Positions 46,221 to 57,208 of a stretch of 64,000 bases of DNA are shown here, in pieces. A model generated the notes under the pieces. That model was not told the origin of the DNA and ran no database searches. It worked only from the letters and a program-made list of their open reading frames with translations. The position numbers and the translations under genes are program-made. How positions within the stretch are numbered: position 1 is the first letter of the stretch; each line of letters opens with the position of its first letter. This DNA comes from Carettochelys insculpta (lineage: Eukaryota > Chordata > Testudines > Carettochelyidae): the NCBI RefSeq assembly GCF_033958435.1, contig NC_134138.1, positions 189,631,298 through 189,695,297 of the forward strand, read 5' to 3'.

Positions 46221-47791
46221 TCATTTGTCCAGGACAAGTGGGAGGGGGGAGCGGTGGGGTGCTCCATGGTGTGGGCGTTGGGGCAGGAGTGTGGGGGAGG
46301 AAGGGGCGGGCAGTAGGGGGCCTGGGCAGAGTTCACCCCGTGGCCTGTTGGTCGAAGTAGGCCCGCAGGCCCTTCCGGACCCGGGTCCCCTCAGGGTCCA
46401 CCTGCCGACTGGGGGAGCAGGTGGCTGCACGTGTGCCCAGCCGGCCTCTGCGGCCCAGCCCTTTAGAAAGGTCTCCCCCTTGCTCTCCACGAGGTTGTGC
46501 AGGGCGCAGCAGGCACCCACAATCTGGGGGATGTTGTTGGGGCCCGCATCCAGGCTGGTCAGGAGACATCGCCAGCGTCCCTTGAGGCGGCCAAATGAGC
46601 GCTCCACCAACTGGCGTGCACGGTTCAGGCGCTCGTTGAAGCGCTCCTGGCTAGCGGAGAGGTGGCCCGTGTAGGGGTGCATTAGCCACAGCCGGAGGGG
46701 GTAGGCCGCATCTGCGATGACGCAGAAGGGCATGGTGGTGTCCCCCAGAGGGATCTCCTGCTGGGGGATGTAGGTCCCCGCCTCCAGCCGGCGGCACAGG
46801 CCTGAGTTCTGAAAAACCCGGGCGTCGTGGGTGCTGCCAGGCCAGCCCACGTAAATGTCCTGGAAACGTCCCCGGCTGTCCACCAAGGCCTGCAGGACGA
46901 CAGAATGGTAGCCCTTCCGATTCAGGTATCGTCCTCCACTGTGATGCGGGGCGCGGATGGGGATGTGAGTCCCATCCAGAGCCCCGAAGCAGTTGGGGAA
47001 GCCCAGGGTGGCAAAGGCGGCGACAGTGGCATGTGGGTCCCCCAGCCTCACGAGCCTGTGCAGCAGCATGGCGTTGATTGCACGCACGACCTGCAGAGAA
47101 AGCACATGGGACAGCCCCAGTGAGGGGTGAGCAGGGTGTGCGTGGCCCTGCCCTGCCCTGGCCCCCCTGCCCTGCCCTGGCCGCCCTGCCCTGCCCTGCC
47201 CTGGCCTGCCCTGCCCTGCCCTGCCCTGCTCTGCCCTGCCCTGCCCTGGCCTGGCCCCGCTGCTCTGCCCTGGCCCCCCTGCCCTGCTCTGGCCCCCCTG
47301 CCCTGCCCTGGCCTCCCCCGTGAGTTCTCTTACCTCCATGAAGACAGCCCCGACGGTGGCCTTTCCGACACCAAACTGCTGCCCCACGGATCGGTAGCTG
47401 TCCGGAGTGGCCAGCTTCCAGACAGCGATGCCGACCCGTTTCTCCACAGGGAGGGCACGCCGCATGGCAGTGTCCCGGTGCCTGAGTGCGGGGGTGAGCC
47501 ACTGGCACAGCTCCAGGAATGTCTGCCGGCTCATCCTGAAGTTCCTGAGCCAGTGGTCGTCGTCCCACTCCCCAAGCACCAGCCGCTCCCACCAGTCGGT
47601 GCTGGTGGGGTAGCTCCACAGCCGCCGGCATGTGAGGCGGGGGGTGGAGCGGGGTGCTGCAGGGGTAGGGGTTGAGCCCTGCTGCCCTGGGGGCATCTCC
47701 TCCCCTGGGGCAAGAAGGTAGTCAGCTGCCTCCCACATGGCATGGGCCAGGGCAAGCCCTGCTCCTGCCGGGAGGCCTGGGTGGACCTCTA

Positions 47792-47844
<53 letters not shown>

Positions 47845-47852
47845 GGGTCCAT
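46221..47852 (-). CDS. PIF/Harbinger DDE transposase (HARBI1-like), two exons
   Basis: The enzyme cuts the element ends and inserts them at 3 bp targets. Exon 1 is 47852-47334: MDP, 17 Gln codons, then the N-terminal region DWWERLVLGEWDDDHWLRNF and FRMSRQTFLELC. Exon 2 starts at 47090. The catalytic residues are Asp in GALDGTHI (codon 46974-46976), Asp in IADAAYPL (46710-46712) and Glu in QLVERSFGRLKGRW (46602-46604), giving a full DDE triad. The frame is open through the intron because it has 243 bases (81 codons): 543 residues unspliced, 462 spliced. The C-terminus is odd: after FLKGW the family-like ending (SRQVDPEGTRVRKGLRAYF, to 46333) lies in another frame, so a shift near 46.4 kb is likely. 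Otherwise intact. Confidence 0.9.
47091..47333 (-). other. Transposase intron carrying a minisatellite
   Basis: On minus the donor reads GGAG/GTAAGAG at 47333 and the acceptor TTTCTCTGCAG/GTCG at 47091. Joining the exons gives VFMEV-VRAINAML, which matches the usual HARBI1 layout. The intron is 243 bases, a multiple of three, without stop, so unspliced RNA would encode an extra Gly/Arg/Gln/Ala-rich block. Confidence 0.85.
47137..47318. repeat. CCCTG-based minisatellite
   Basis: About 180 bp of CCCTGCCCTGG and CTGCCCTGC units with pentamer variation. It lies wholly inside the transposase intron. Because it is nearly pure tandem repeat, length variation between copies is expected. Confidence 0.9.
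47793..47843. repeat. (CTG)17 / polyglutamine tract
   Basis: Seventeen perfect CTG units on plus, encoding 17 Gln directly after Met-Asp-Pro of the transposase on minus. The related derivatives have only Pro-Gln-Leu-(Pro)-Gln-Gln, so the tract appears to have expanded in this copy. Confidence 0.95.
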
Positions 47853-48184
47853 GACTGCGGCACCCGGGGTCTGTGTGCCTATGGCTCCTCAGACCGCGTG
47901 CTGTGCAGGCTGAGTGTATGTGGGAGGGGCCCTTTAAGGGAGCAGCTAGCTGTTGCCCCGGAAGCGCTAGTCCGCCTGTTGACCCTGTCTGCAGCTGTGC
48001 CTGGCATCCCTATTTCGATGTGTGCTACTTTGGCGTGTAGACGTTCCCTCGCTGCGCCTATTTCGATGTTGGGCTGAGCAACGTCGAAGTTGAACATCGA
48101 TGTTGCTGGCCCTGGAGGACGTGTAGACTCTATTCATCGAAATAAGCTACTTCAATGTAGGCTTCACGTGTAGACGTAGCCATT

Positions 48185-48539
48185 GTCAGAGTCTAATGGG
48201 AAGTTAACAACACCCAGGGCAGAGAACCTGCTTTTGCAAGGGGCCAGCCACTCCCAGTCTCTGTTTAATGTGTGATGTTCTGACCAATGTTTCTCTCACC
48301 AAAAGTAAAACTACAGGTTGTCTGAGATTCTCAAACTCTGGGGGCTACTCAAAACTAAACTGAAGTCAAATAGGAGTTGCACAAAATTGCTTGGTATGCA
48401 GAATGTGGAAACAGAAGGATAAGCTTTTTGGCTAAACAGATACTCAAATAGCTGCCATAAGCAAGGGGGTGAAGAAAAAGCCCCTAATGTCCACCAGACT
48501 CTCTTTTTATTCCACCCGACTCTTTTTTTGTGAGTCAAG
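48185..48539. other. Spacer right of the Harbinger element
   Basis: AT-rich, no frame or repeat end recognised. The Tigger-like remnant starts at its right side and may extend into it. Confidence 0.4.
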
Positions 48540-49780
48540 AAGAGGGCACAAGGAGCATGACTTTCTGGACTTGCAATCCAGGAAAAAGCCTTCAGCTTGC
48601 TGTTTCATTTGGCTTAAATGACTTTAAGGAAGTGATATTTGGTTTGCCTGGTGGGTGAAATGCTTCAATGTTGCTTACCAAAAAGAGCACGATGAAAACC
48701 AAACAGCAGACAGACTAGTAGCTGAAAACTGGCAGTGTGGAACACGTCCTCAGATTCTTGAGAGCTTTTCTCTAGCTGCCAGCCACAATGGTGTTGAAAC
48801 AGGAGGTTATCACAGAGGATTCTGCAATGGAAGCCAAGATGGGAAAAATAAAAAGCTAGAGGGAGGGCTAGCTTCAAAGGACAAGGTGCTCCTCTGTGCC
48901 AACATAAATGGGAGTGATAAATGGCCACTGTTCATGATTTGAAAATCCAAACCACCCAGATGTTTTCTGAAGGATTTCAATAAATCAGCCCTCAATTATG
49001 ATAATTCAGTGAATATATAGATGGCAGGTGAGATTTTCATCAATGGTCTAAAAAAGTGGCATTGCCAGCTTTGCTTCCAGAGCTGTGAAATATGCCTCTC
49101 CGTGTACAATTTCTCCCCATGCACCACAGAAGTGATTCTTATTAACTTTCAGCTTGACTGCTTACCCCTGACACCAGACCTTTCATTCCATCTATGAACC
49201 AGGGCATGATCAAAAACATGGAGAGATTACTAGTCAAAAATCACAAAACAGATTAGCACTGCTCTTGATGCAGCCTCTAGTACAGATGTTCAGACAGTCC
49301 TGAAAACTATAAATACACTAGACTGTGTTCATCTTGTTGCCAATGCATGGCAAGAGGTAAAGCCAACAGCAAATTCCAACTGTTTCAGGAAAGGGAAATT
49401 TGTTGAGCCAGAGAAAGGTGCACAAGATGAGAATATTGAAGAGTCTGAGATCCTGAGGATGTTCCACTTCTAGCTAACTCAGTAGCTGCTGTGGCTGGGG
49501 ATGAGGACTGGCTCATTTTTGGAGAGTTTACCAATGAGGACTGTTGCTGCATGGCCACAGAAATTGGCTTATGTTGATGGACCACATCATAATCAAGAAG
49601 CACATCAAGAGAGGGAAGATGATATTGAAGAAGCTCCACCCCTGGCAACCTTTGAGTTGTTGAAGTTTTGAACACATACTTTGGCACTTCTCACTGACAG
49701 AGGGCCTTGGTGACAGGTTCATCCCACTGACATTGAATCCTATCTTCAAAACAAATTTGGGACTGAAAAGAACCAGAGGA
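48540..49780 (+). pseudogene. Tigger/pogo (CENP-B-like) transposase remnant
   Basis: Pogo-type transposases have a CENP-B-like helix-turn-helix and a DDE core. Reading plus frames in order gives IQEKA and GLNDFKE (helix-turn-helix, about 48580-48640), the core piece ASKDKVLLCANINGSDKWPL at about 48870-48930, then worn PPRCF, LPLTPDLSFH with the QG(I/M)IK-like stretch, and KITKQISTALDAASSTDVQT followed by VANAWQEVKPT at 49220-49375. The last part (DEDWLIFGEF, DIESYLQNKFG) reaches about 49780. Many stops and shifts; none of the catalytic acidic residues is clear. The family is clear, the exact subfamily not. Confidence 0.75.
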
Positions 49781-50221
49781 AATAAGGGAGTTATTTCACC
49801 TGAAATGAGTGAGCTTATCCTTTATTAAGTAATGTGCCCATTGATATTCACTGCATAAATAGAACACACTGGAATGTGGAATAATACTTTACTTTAGTGT
49901 ATTATAATCTTATTAGGGTTTGCTTACAATGCACATAAAATATTGCAGTTAAGTGTGAGCTCAAAAATATTTACAAGTAAGAGCAGGAGGTTGTGTTTAC
50001 TGTTATAGCTTGCTTGTTCTTAAAATATTAAAAAAACCTGAGTATTTTGTAATGTTAACTTACTACTGACTTCTTGATACAATATAGTAGTAGGCTGCAC
50101 ATGGATCAAGATGTGATCAAGAGCATTAAAGTCACAGAGCACATGTTTAAAATGTACAGTAGACACACTGATTTAATGCTGTACTAACGCTGGTAACATA
50201 CATGATGAATAGTGACAGAAA
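49781..50221. other. Spacer, nothing recognised
   Basis: AT-rich sequence without features; it may hold the worn right end of the Tigger-like element. Confidence 0.4.
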
Positions 50222-50356
50222 GACAGACGTGTTAGTCTATATTCTATCAAAACAAATAAGCAGCCATCAAGTGGGTCTGTCCCACTAAAGCTCATCACCT
50301 AATGAATTATTTTGTTAGTCTCTAAAGTGCTACATGACCACTTTTTCGTTTTGATA
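50222..50356 (-). repeat. Dispersed repeat (TAGACTAACAGA family), copy 2
   Basis: On minus: TGTAGCACTTTAGAGACTAAC, GATGAGCTTTAGTGGGACAG and GACCCACTTGATGGC align with the copy at 43223. The unit is bounded by CTATCAAAAC and GTTTTGATAG, an inverted pair, which suggests terminal repeats of a DNA element. Confidence 0.6.
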
Positions 50357-51469
50357 GCATACATGATATTGTTACAATTACATATTGTTAGTGTACGCTG
50401 TCACTGTTCTATGTCCCAGAAAAAGCAGGTTGCCTTTGGCCAGATGACTTTTCATAATGGCAACAAACGCTTAGGAGCAATATAGCAACAGGAAGCAAAC
50501 GTTGCTGTTAACAAGAGCCTCCTGTAACAAGCGAGTCAAAGTTTGTGAGTCCTAAATGATAGCAGCGATATAGTAATCGACCACTTTCACAATTTTTGTT
50601 TTCCAGGGCTCCCTAGAACAATTCCGGGGATCTGAGTCTTCTTGTTCAGTTATTCTGCCCTGGTAGAATTCAAACAGTCTAGGAGATAAGGGACCTTCCT
50701 TCCAATCCATACTTACAGCATCTCCTCCACAGAACCTTCTGATAAGTGTTTCTACCCATGCAATGACCAACTACTTTCAAGTTAGCACGGCTTCATTTGC
50801 ATCAGTTGAGTTTTTTGTCGAGGTAGACATAATGTAAATACCTATCATTACATTGACAAAGGAACAGATGATAGAAAACAATTTGAATAACATTCCATTA
50901 GTTTCCATGAAGTTCAGACACCCGTCTACACAGTCACATTAACACACACTTTTTATCTTGAGACATTTAATTACCGGGCATACATAATGTAAGTGTAGTA
51001 TAACAGTAAAGAGCAGGTTATAGATAGACAAAACAATACAATTAGCATCTCCTTTTATCTCTCCTAATACTCAAGTGCATTGATCTATGGCTCTGGCCTG
51101 CACTCGTCTGTGAGAGTCATAGTACTAAAAGAAAGGGCTAATTCATGCGCTTTTTTCACCCCTTCTTCTTCTCTGCGAATTGCGGGGGTTGACTTAAATA
51201 AGTCATGGGACTGCAGGTTCAGCATGACTGCTAGGATCAGATTTTCAGAAATGCTCAGCACTTAGACCAGCTCCCAGAGAGATTCACAAAAGAGCTCAGC
51301 ACATTGGATTCTTTTTCTGCTCAGAAATCTGGCCACTAATGTCTTTTGTGAAGTACTCTTTTCTGGCCTACCAGCACCAGTAGCTATACTGCAGCATCTG
51401 ACAGCCCACTCCTCATATGCATCTGATCAATGTCAGGGAGGCCAGAACCCATGTTCTGCAAGACCCTCT
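50357..51469. other. AT-rich spacer, nothing recognised
   Basis: No convincing frame or repeat end. Confidence 0.4.
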
Positions 51470-51615
51470 GGTTGCATCTACACTACTGTGGTCTTCGAAA
51501 TATGATCTTCCAGCAGATCTCTTCATGGAAGGAAGTGGCCTGTGTAAAGACGGCCTTCCAGCATAGCTCTTCTGGAATAGCTTATTTTGGAATAACATTG
51601 CTGTGTAGACATACC
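51470..51615. mobile_element. Small inverted-repeat element (about 145 bp)
   Basis: The left end GGTTGCATCTACACTAC and the right end (reverse complement GGTATGTCTACACAGC) share the GTCTACAC core of the other short elements. CTTCCAGCAGATCT and TAGCTCTTCTGGAA are mirrored inside. No duplication is visible. Confidence 0.55.
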
Positions 51616-51718
51616 ATGAGTCTCCTCTGATTCCCCTCTCAAACACATGTGTAAATCTGTACTCAGTGTAAATCAATAAGCGTGAAATTAGGCCTGAGAA
51701 TGCCAGGATATTAAAATC

Positions 51719-52635
51719 AAAGAATCGTAGAACAATAGAACTGGAAGAGACCTAAAAAGCCATTAAGTCCAGCCCCCTGCTCAAGGCAAGATCAAACCCA
51801 CCAGATCAGCCCAGCCAGGGCTTTGTCGAGGCAAGATTTAAACACCTCCAGGGATGGAGACTAAACTACTTCCCTGGGCAGACCACTCCAATGCTTCACC
51901 ACCATCCTAGTGAAAAAGTTTTTCCTAATGTTCAACCTGGACCTTCCCAACCACAATTTGAGACCATTGTTCCATGTTCAGCCATCCGTGACCACTGTGA
52001 ACAGCCTCTCTCCAGCCTCTTTGCAACCTCCCTTCAGTAAGTTGAAGGCTGTTATCAAATCCCCCCTCAGTCTTCTCTTCTGAAGACTAAACAGTCCCAA
52101 TTCCCTCAACCTTTCCTCATAGGTCATATCCTCCAGCCCCCTATTTTGGTCACCCTCCGCTGGACCCTCTCCAGTGTGTCCACATCCTTCCTATAATTGG
52201 GGGCCCAGAACTGGACACAGTACTCCAGATGTGGCCTCACCAAAGCTGAATAAAGAGGAACAATTACTTCTCTGGATCTACTGGCAACTCTCCTCTTGAT
52301 GCAACCTAATATGCCATTACCTTCTTGGCTACAATGGCACACAGTTGACTCATGTCCAGCTTCTCATCCACTACAACTCCCAGGTCCTTTCCTGCAGAAC
52401 TACTACTAAGCCAGTCGGACCCCAGCCTGTAACAATGCTTGGGATTCTTCCGGCCCAAGTGCAGGAGTCTGCACTTGTCCTTATTGAACCTCATCAGATT
52501 TCTTGTGGCCCAGTCTTCCAATTTGTCTATGTCACTCTGGACCCCATCCCTACCCTCCAGCATATCTACCTCACCCCCTAGCTTACTGTCATCTGCAAAC
52601 TTGCTGAGGGCGCAATCCAACCCCTCATCCAGGTT
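51719..52635 (-). mobile_element. CR1 LINE fragment (right neighbour of another CR1)
   Basis: The 3' end is at 51719 (GTTCTACGATTCT on minus). Frames 52124-52342 and 52306-52689 encode the C-terminal part ([19 protein letters not shown]) and the palm, with an unchanged FADD box (ALSKFADDSKLGG). CR1 homology stops near 52635, and the next CR1 3' end begins about 50 bp later. 5'-truncated. Confidence 0.88.
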
Positions 52636-52687
52636 ACTGGTATTATCTGCAAACAACAAGAATTCAGCCAGCTGATGATTCCTTTCC

Positions 52688-54125
52688 ATAGAATCATAGA
52701 TTCCTAGGGCTGAAGGGACCTCAGGAGGTCATCAAGTCCAGCCCCCTGCCTAAAGCAGGATGAAACCTAACTAAATCATCCCAGCCAGGGCTTGTCAAGC
52801 CAGGAATCCAAAACCTCTAGGGATGGAGATTCCACCCTCCTTCTAGATAACACATTCCAGTGCTTCACAACCCTCCTTGTGAAATAGTTTTTCCTAATAT
52901 CAAACCTACACCTCCCCCCTGTAACTTGAAACCATTGCTCCTTGTTCTGCTATCTGTCACTACTGAGAGCAGCCTCTCCCCATCCTCTTTAGAGCCCCCC
53001 TTTAGGAAGTTGAAGGCTGCTATCAAATGCCCCCTCATTTTTCTCCTCTGCAAACTAAACAAGCCCAAATCCCTCAGCCTCTCTTCATAGGCTGTGTGCT
53101 CCAGCCTCCAAATCATTTTGTTGCTCTCCACTGGACCCTCTCCAATGCACCCACATCCTTTCTATATTGGGGGTCCCAGAACTGGAAGCAATACTGCAGA
53201 TTTGTCCTCCCCAGTGCCAAATAGATGGGAATAATAATTTCTCTAGATCTGCTAGAAATGCTCCTCCTAATGCATCCCGTTATGCCGTTAGCCTTCTTGG
53301 CTTCAGGGGACACCATTAACTCATATCCAGCCTTTCATCCACTGTAATCCCCAGGTTGTTTTCTGCTGCACTGCTACTTAGCCAGTCAGTCCCAAGTCTG
53401 TAACAATGCTTGGGTTTCTTCCATCCCATGTGCAGGACTCTGCACTTGTCTTTGTTGAACCTCATCGAATTTCTTTTGGCCCAATCCTCCAATTTATCTA
53501 GGTCACTCTGGACCCTGTCCCTTTTCTCCAATGTATCTACCTGTCCCCCATCCACAAATTTGCTGAGGCTGCTATCCCTCCCCTCATCCAGGTCATTAAT
53601 AAAGATGCTGAACAATACTGGCCCTAGAACTGATCCTTGGGGCACTCTGCCTGAAATTGCCCACCAACCAGACAATGAGCCATTGATCACTGCCCATTGG
53701 GCCCAACCATCTAGCCTGATAGTGCATGTATCCAATCCATACTTCCTTAACTTATGGGCAAGTATATTGTGACAGACTGTATCAAAAGCTTTGCTAAAGT
53801 CAAGGTATATCGTATCCATTGACTTCCACATGTCCACAAAGCCTGTTACCTCATCACAGAAGCTAATCAGATTGGTCATGCAGGACTTGCCCTTGGTAAA
53901 TTTATGTTGAATACTCCGGATCACTTTCCCCTGTTTCAAGTGCTGCAAAATGGATTCCTTGAGGATCCCCTCCATGATTTTTCTGGGGACTGAGGTAAGG
54001 CTGACCAGTCTGTAATTCCCTGGATTGTCCTTCTTTCCTTTTTTTTTTCTTTTTTTAAAGGTGGCCACTACATTTTCCTTTTTCCAGTCATACGGGACCT
54101 CATTCATCTCCATCAACAACAATTA
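52688..54125 (-). mobile_element. CR1 LINE fragment, second of a head-to-tail pair
   Basis: The 3' end at 52688 reads CTATGATTCTATGG on minus. Frame 53316-54122 (268 codons) covers most of the reverse transcriptase: NPGNYRLVSLTSVPRKIM, YLDFSKAFDTVCHNIL, PQGSVLGPVLFSIFINDLDEG. The active site is damaged: FVDG where FADD is expected, followed by a small deletion. Frames 53113-53316 and 52865-53131 give the C-terminal part. Truncated at about 54125. Confidence 0.92.
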
Positions 54126-55119
54126 ATCCACATAATAAACTAGCTGTCAGCAGTAGTGCACATTTAATATCAGAGCCACCTCTATGCTATGAAGATAACC
54201 CCCAAAATGATGTAAAGGCCTTTACATGCCTTTTCCCGAGTAACTCAAAAAATAGGAAAAGCAAAGTTTTGGTGATTAAGTTTCAAACACAAACAGCTGA
54301 AGTTAGGATGAGATTTTGTGTGCCAAGTTTCAGTCTGAAGGGAATTTTTTTTTTGGCTATTCTATATGCCCCAGAGAATAGAGGTTTATAATAGAAGCAT
54401 CAAATCACACTTAACTACTGTATGGCAGAACAACTGGTTCTGCTATAATACAATCACTCAATAAGATAATTTCTTATGTTAGCATTTTAATTAAAATAAA
54501 GAATACTTGCCACCAACTTACACTCTACAATTATCTCTTCAAGTTACATAGTCAAAACATACAAAACAAACAAAAATGGGTTCACAAATTCTAGCAGACT
54601 TGAAGGCATGACTCAGAATCTTTTCAAGAAATATGGCCAATAAAACCAGAGTTAACGATTCCATAAACATTTATTTCTACAAAATATTAACAACAGTCCC
54701 TAAAATGTTGCAAGGCAATAAAGGATAAATAATGTCTATTATTAATATAAAGGTAAAAATGTCATTTGCTGCACATTTGCAGTACTATAATTAAGTACAT
54801 TATTACATGGCATTCCAAGAAGGATTAAGGGTGAACATAGGCTGCAGATGTTTCTCTGTAATTTTATCAGCAGTAACACGGTTGCCATTATCCCAAGTCT
54901 GAGTCCTGTGTGGACAGGGCCTTTGGCTTTCCTATTGAATATTGATTAAGACTTGTGCAGATTTTGCATTAGGCATGGTGCTTTGATCAAAGCACTTTTT
55001 ATTGAGCATGAAAGCTGTTGGAAATGTTTTCACTGACAGTTTCATCTTAAAGTAAATCAATGGGATACTCTGCCCACCCAGTCTTGCATCACACTGTTTC
55101 TAGCCCAACAATTGGACAC
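54126..55119. other. AT-rich spacer, nothing recognised
   Basis: Ordinary AT-rich sequence up to the ATA target copy of the next element. Confidence 0.4.
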
Positions 55120-55122
55120 ATA

Positions 55123-55805
55123 AGCTGTGTCTACACGTGCACGCTACTTCGAAGTAGCGGCACTAACTTTGAAATAGCGCCCGTCGCGGCTACACGCGTC
55201 GGGCGCTATTTCGAAGTTAACTTCGACGTTAGGCGGCGAGACGTCGAAGTCGCTAACCTCATGAGGGGATTGGAATAGCGCCCTACTTCGACGTTCAACG
55301 TCGAAGTAGGGACCGTGTAGACGATCCGCGTCCCGCAACGTCGAAATTGCCGGGTCCTCCATGGCGGCCATCAGCTGAGGGGGTTGAGAGATGCTCTGTC
55401 TCCAGCCCCTGCGGGGCTCTATGGTCACCGTGGGCAGCAGCCCTAAGCCCAGGGCTTCTGGCTGCTGCTGCGGCAGCTGGGGATCCATGCTGCAGGCACA
55501 GGGTCTGCAACCAGTTGTTGGCTCTGTGTATCTTGTGTTGTTTAGTGCAACTGTGTCTGGAAGGGGCCCTTTAAGGGAGCGGCTTGCTGTTGAGTCCGCC
55601 CTGTGACCCTGTCTGCAGCTGTGCCTGGCACCCTTATTTCGATGTGTGCTACTTTGGCATGTAGACATACCCTCGCAGCGCCTATTTCAATGTGGTGCCG
55701 CGCAACGTCAAAGTTGAATATCGACGTTGCCAGCCCTGGAGGACATGTAGACGTTATTCATCGAAATAGCCTATTTCGATGTTGGCTTCACGTGTAGACG
55801 TAGCC
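55123..55805. mobile_element. Harbinger deletion derivative C (683 bp), ATA duplication
   Basis: Nearly identical in plan to 39095-39805 and in the same orientation. Ends AGCTGTGTCTACACGTG and GGCTACGTCTACACGTG (reverse complement of the right end). Flanks ATA at 55120-55122 and 55806-55808. It has the complete subterminal palindrome (55283-55309) and, on minus, the transposase start codons MDPQLPQQQ near 55486. Fewer changes than the 61246 copy, so probably younger. Confidence 0.87.
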
Positions 55806-55808
55806 ATA

Positions 55809-57208
55809 GTCTCCTAAAAATACACACAAAGGAGAATAGGTTTTTTTCCCCTTGTCCATGCCAAAGGATGATTCAGGGGCCTTCATCCCAGTACCTTCTT
55901 CCCCTCACCCTTCATACTGCAGAAGCATTTTCATGCAAACCAGCTCAGTGCTGAGGGAGTGGATAGATATTAGGCCATGTAGCAAAGAAAGAGAAGGTAC
56001 CTCAGCCCCTTACTGAGCTTGCATAGATTAGTACCAGAGGAAGCACAATGCTAGTGATGGGAGGAGGGTACACTGAGAGGAAATTGGTGAGGAGATATGG
56101 GACTTTCACAAGGTCAACCCTGATCCTGATCGTTATGCAATCCCTTGGGATATGTATATGGACCTGCCAAATTTGCGGGGTGGGGGACGGAATTCCTGAG
56201 CCTTTTTATGTGGAGGGGTAAAAGTTAAAATTAAACGCAACTGTAAGTACTTCCTCTGAACTGGGACCTAAACAGGGACACCAATTTCACAACATGTTCT
56301 TATGCCTCACTAGTCCTTGATGTAGTCTCACTTGCCCACCTAGCAATGTTATTCTCAACTGAACTGTTCTACAGCGTACAGCAAGAGAGAGAGAACACAT
56401 TGCACATGTGTAAGCAATATTCTCAAGTGATCTGGTCCAGCATGTTAACACACGTCTTACAAGTGTGGTTGCACTACCCTCAAGAATTTAATTATTTGTT
56501 AGACTTTTATCTGTACAATAAAACATTAAAAGTTGTTTCTCTTGTCCTTCCATACTGAGGGCTTTTGTCCAATACTGGGTGGATAGACACTGTGGTAAAC
56601 AAGCCACTGGAATCGATTTAGCCGGTCTAGTGAAGACATGCTAAATCAACTGCTGAATGCACTTTCAGAGACTTGAGAATTCTACTGGAACAAGACACAT
56701 AAATTAACAGGAGAGTTTCTCACATTGGTCCTGCATGGTGTAGGCACCACAGATGGTTGGTCTATGGTATGTCATCTCCAGCAGCACTTTTCACATAGCT
56801 GGAGTTGCATAGTTGAAGTCAACTTTACCCCTTAGTGTAGCCCTGCCTTGAGAATTTTCATGCCTGGCTGCTACTGGGTAGGAGGTCATTCTGAGCAGCC
56901 TAAGTATGTGAGAGATCATGTCTTCCCTAGTACCTAAGTGTTACTACACATGCTGATGTCTTTAAAGATGGTAGACTCTTTTTTACAGACAGTTTACATT
57001 TTAAAAAGAGTACAAAGTACACATCTTTATACCCAAATATTGTATAAGGGTTCTTTTTTGATTCTTGATCATGCCTCATTATGTGCATCACTTGTCCAGT
57101 AATTCCCATAATTATGTATATTCCTGTATATCCTAATGATGACCCAATAAATGTTCAAATGCTCTAGTGTCTGATTTCTTTCTGACTGTTTTAATAGTTC
57201 CCAGTGAT
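55809..57208. other. AT-rich stretch, nothing firm
   Basis: Around 56620-56860 phrases such as CACTGTGGTAAACAAG and AACTTTACCCCTTAGTGTAGCC hint at a worn short DNA element without defined ends. Nothing else is recognised. Confidence 0.35.

Larger units (their letters stand above)
43484..48181. mobile_element. PIF/Harbinger DNA transposon, near complete (4.7 kb), ATT duplication
   Basis: The ends are AGCTGTGTCTACACGTG and, reverse-complemented from the right, GGCTACGTCTACACGTG. The flanks are ATT at 43481-43483 and 48182-48184. It carries the two proteins that define the superfamily: a Myb/SANT-like DNA-binding protein on plus (43866-45919, two exons) and a DDE transposase on minus (46221-47852, two exons), facing each other with their ends about 300 bp apart. 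GC content is higher than the surroundings. Three shorter relatives lie in the window (39095, 55123, 61246). The transposase catalytic triad is present; small frameshifts in both genes suggest this copy is recently or partly inactivated. Confidence 0.93.

Noticed and set aside
47127..47675. Plus frame of 182 codons rich in Pro/Ala/Cys
   Set aside because: A translation of the CCCTG minisatellite and the antisense of the transposase.
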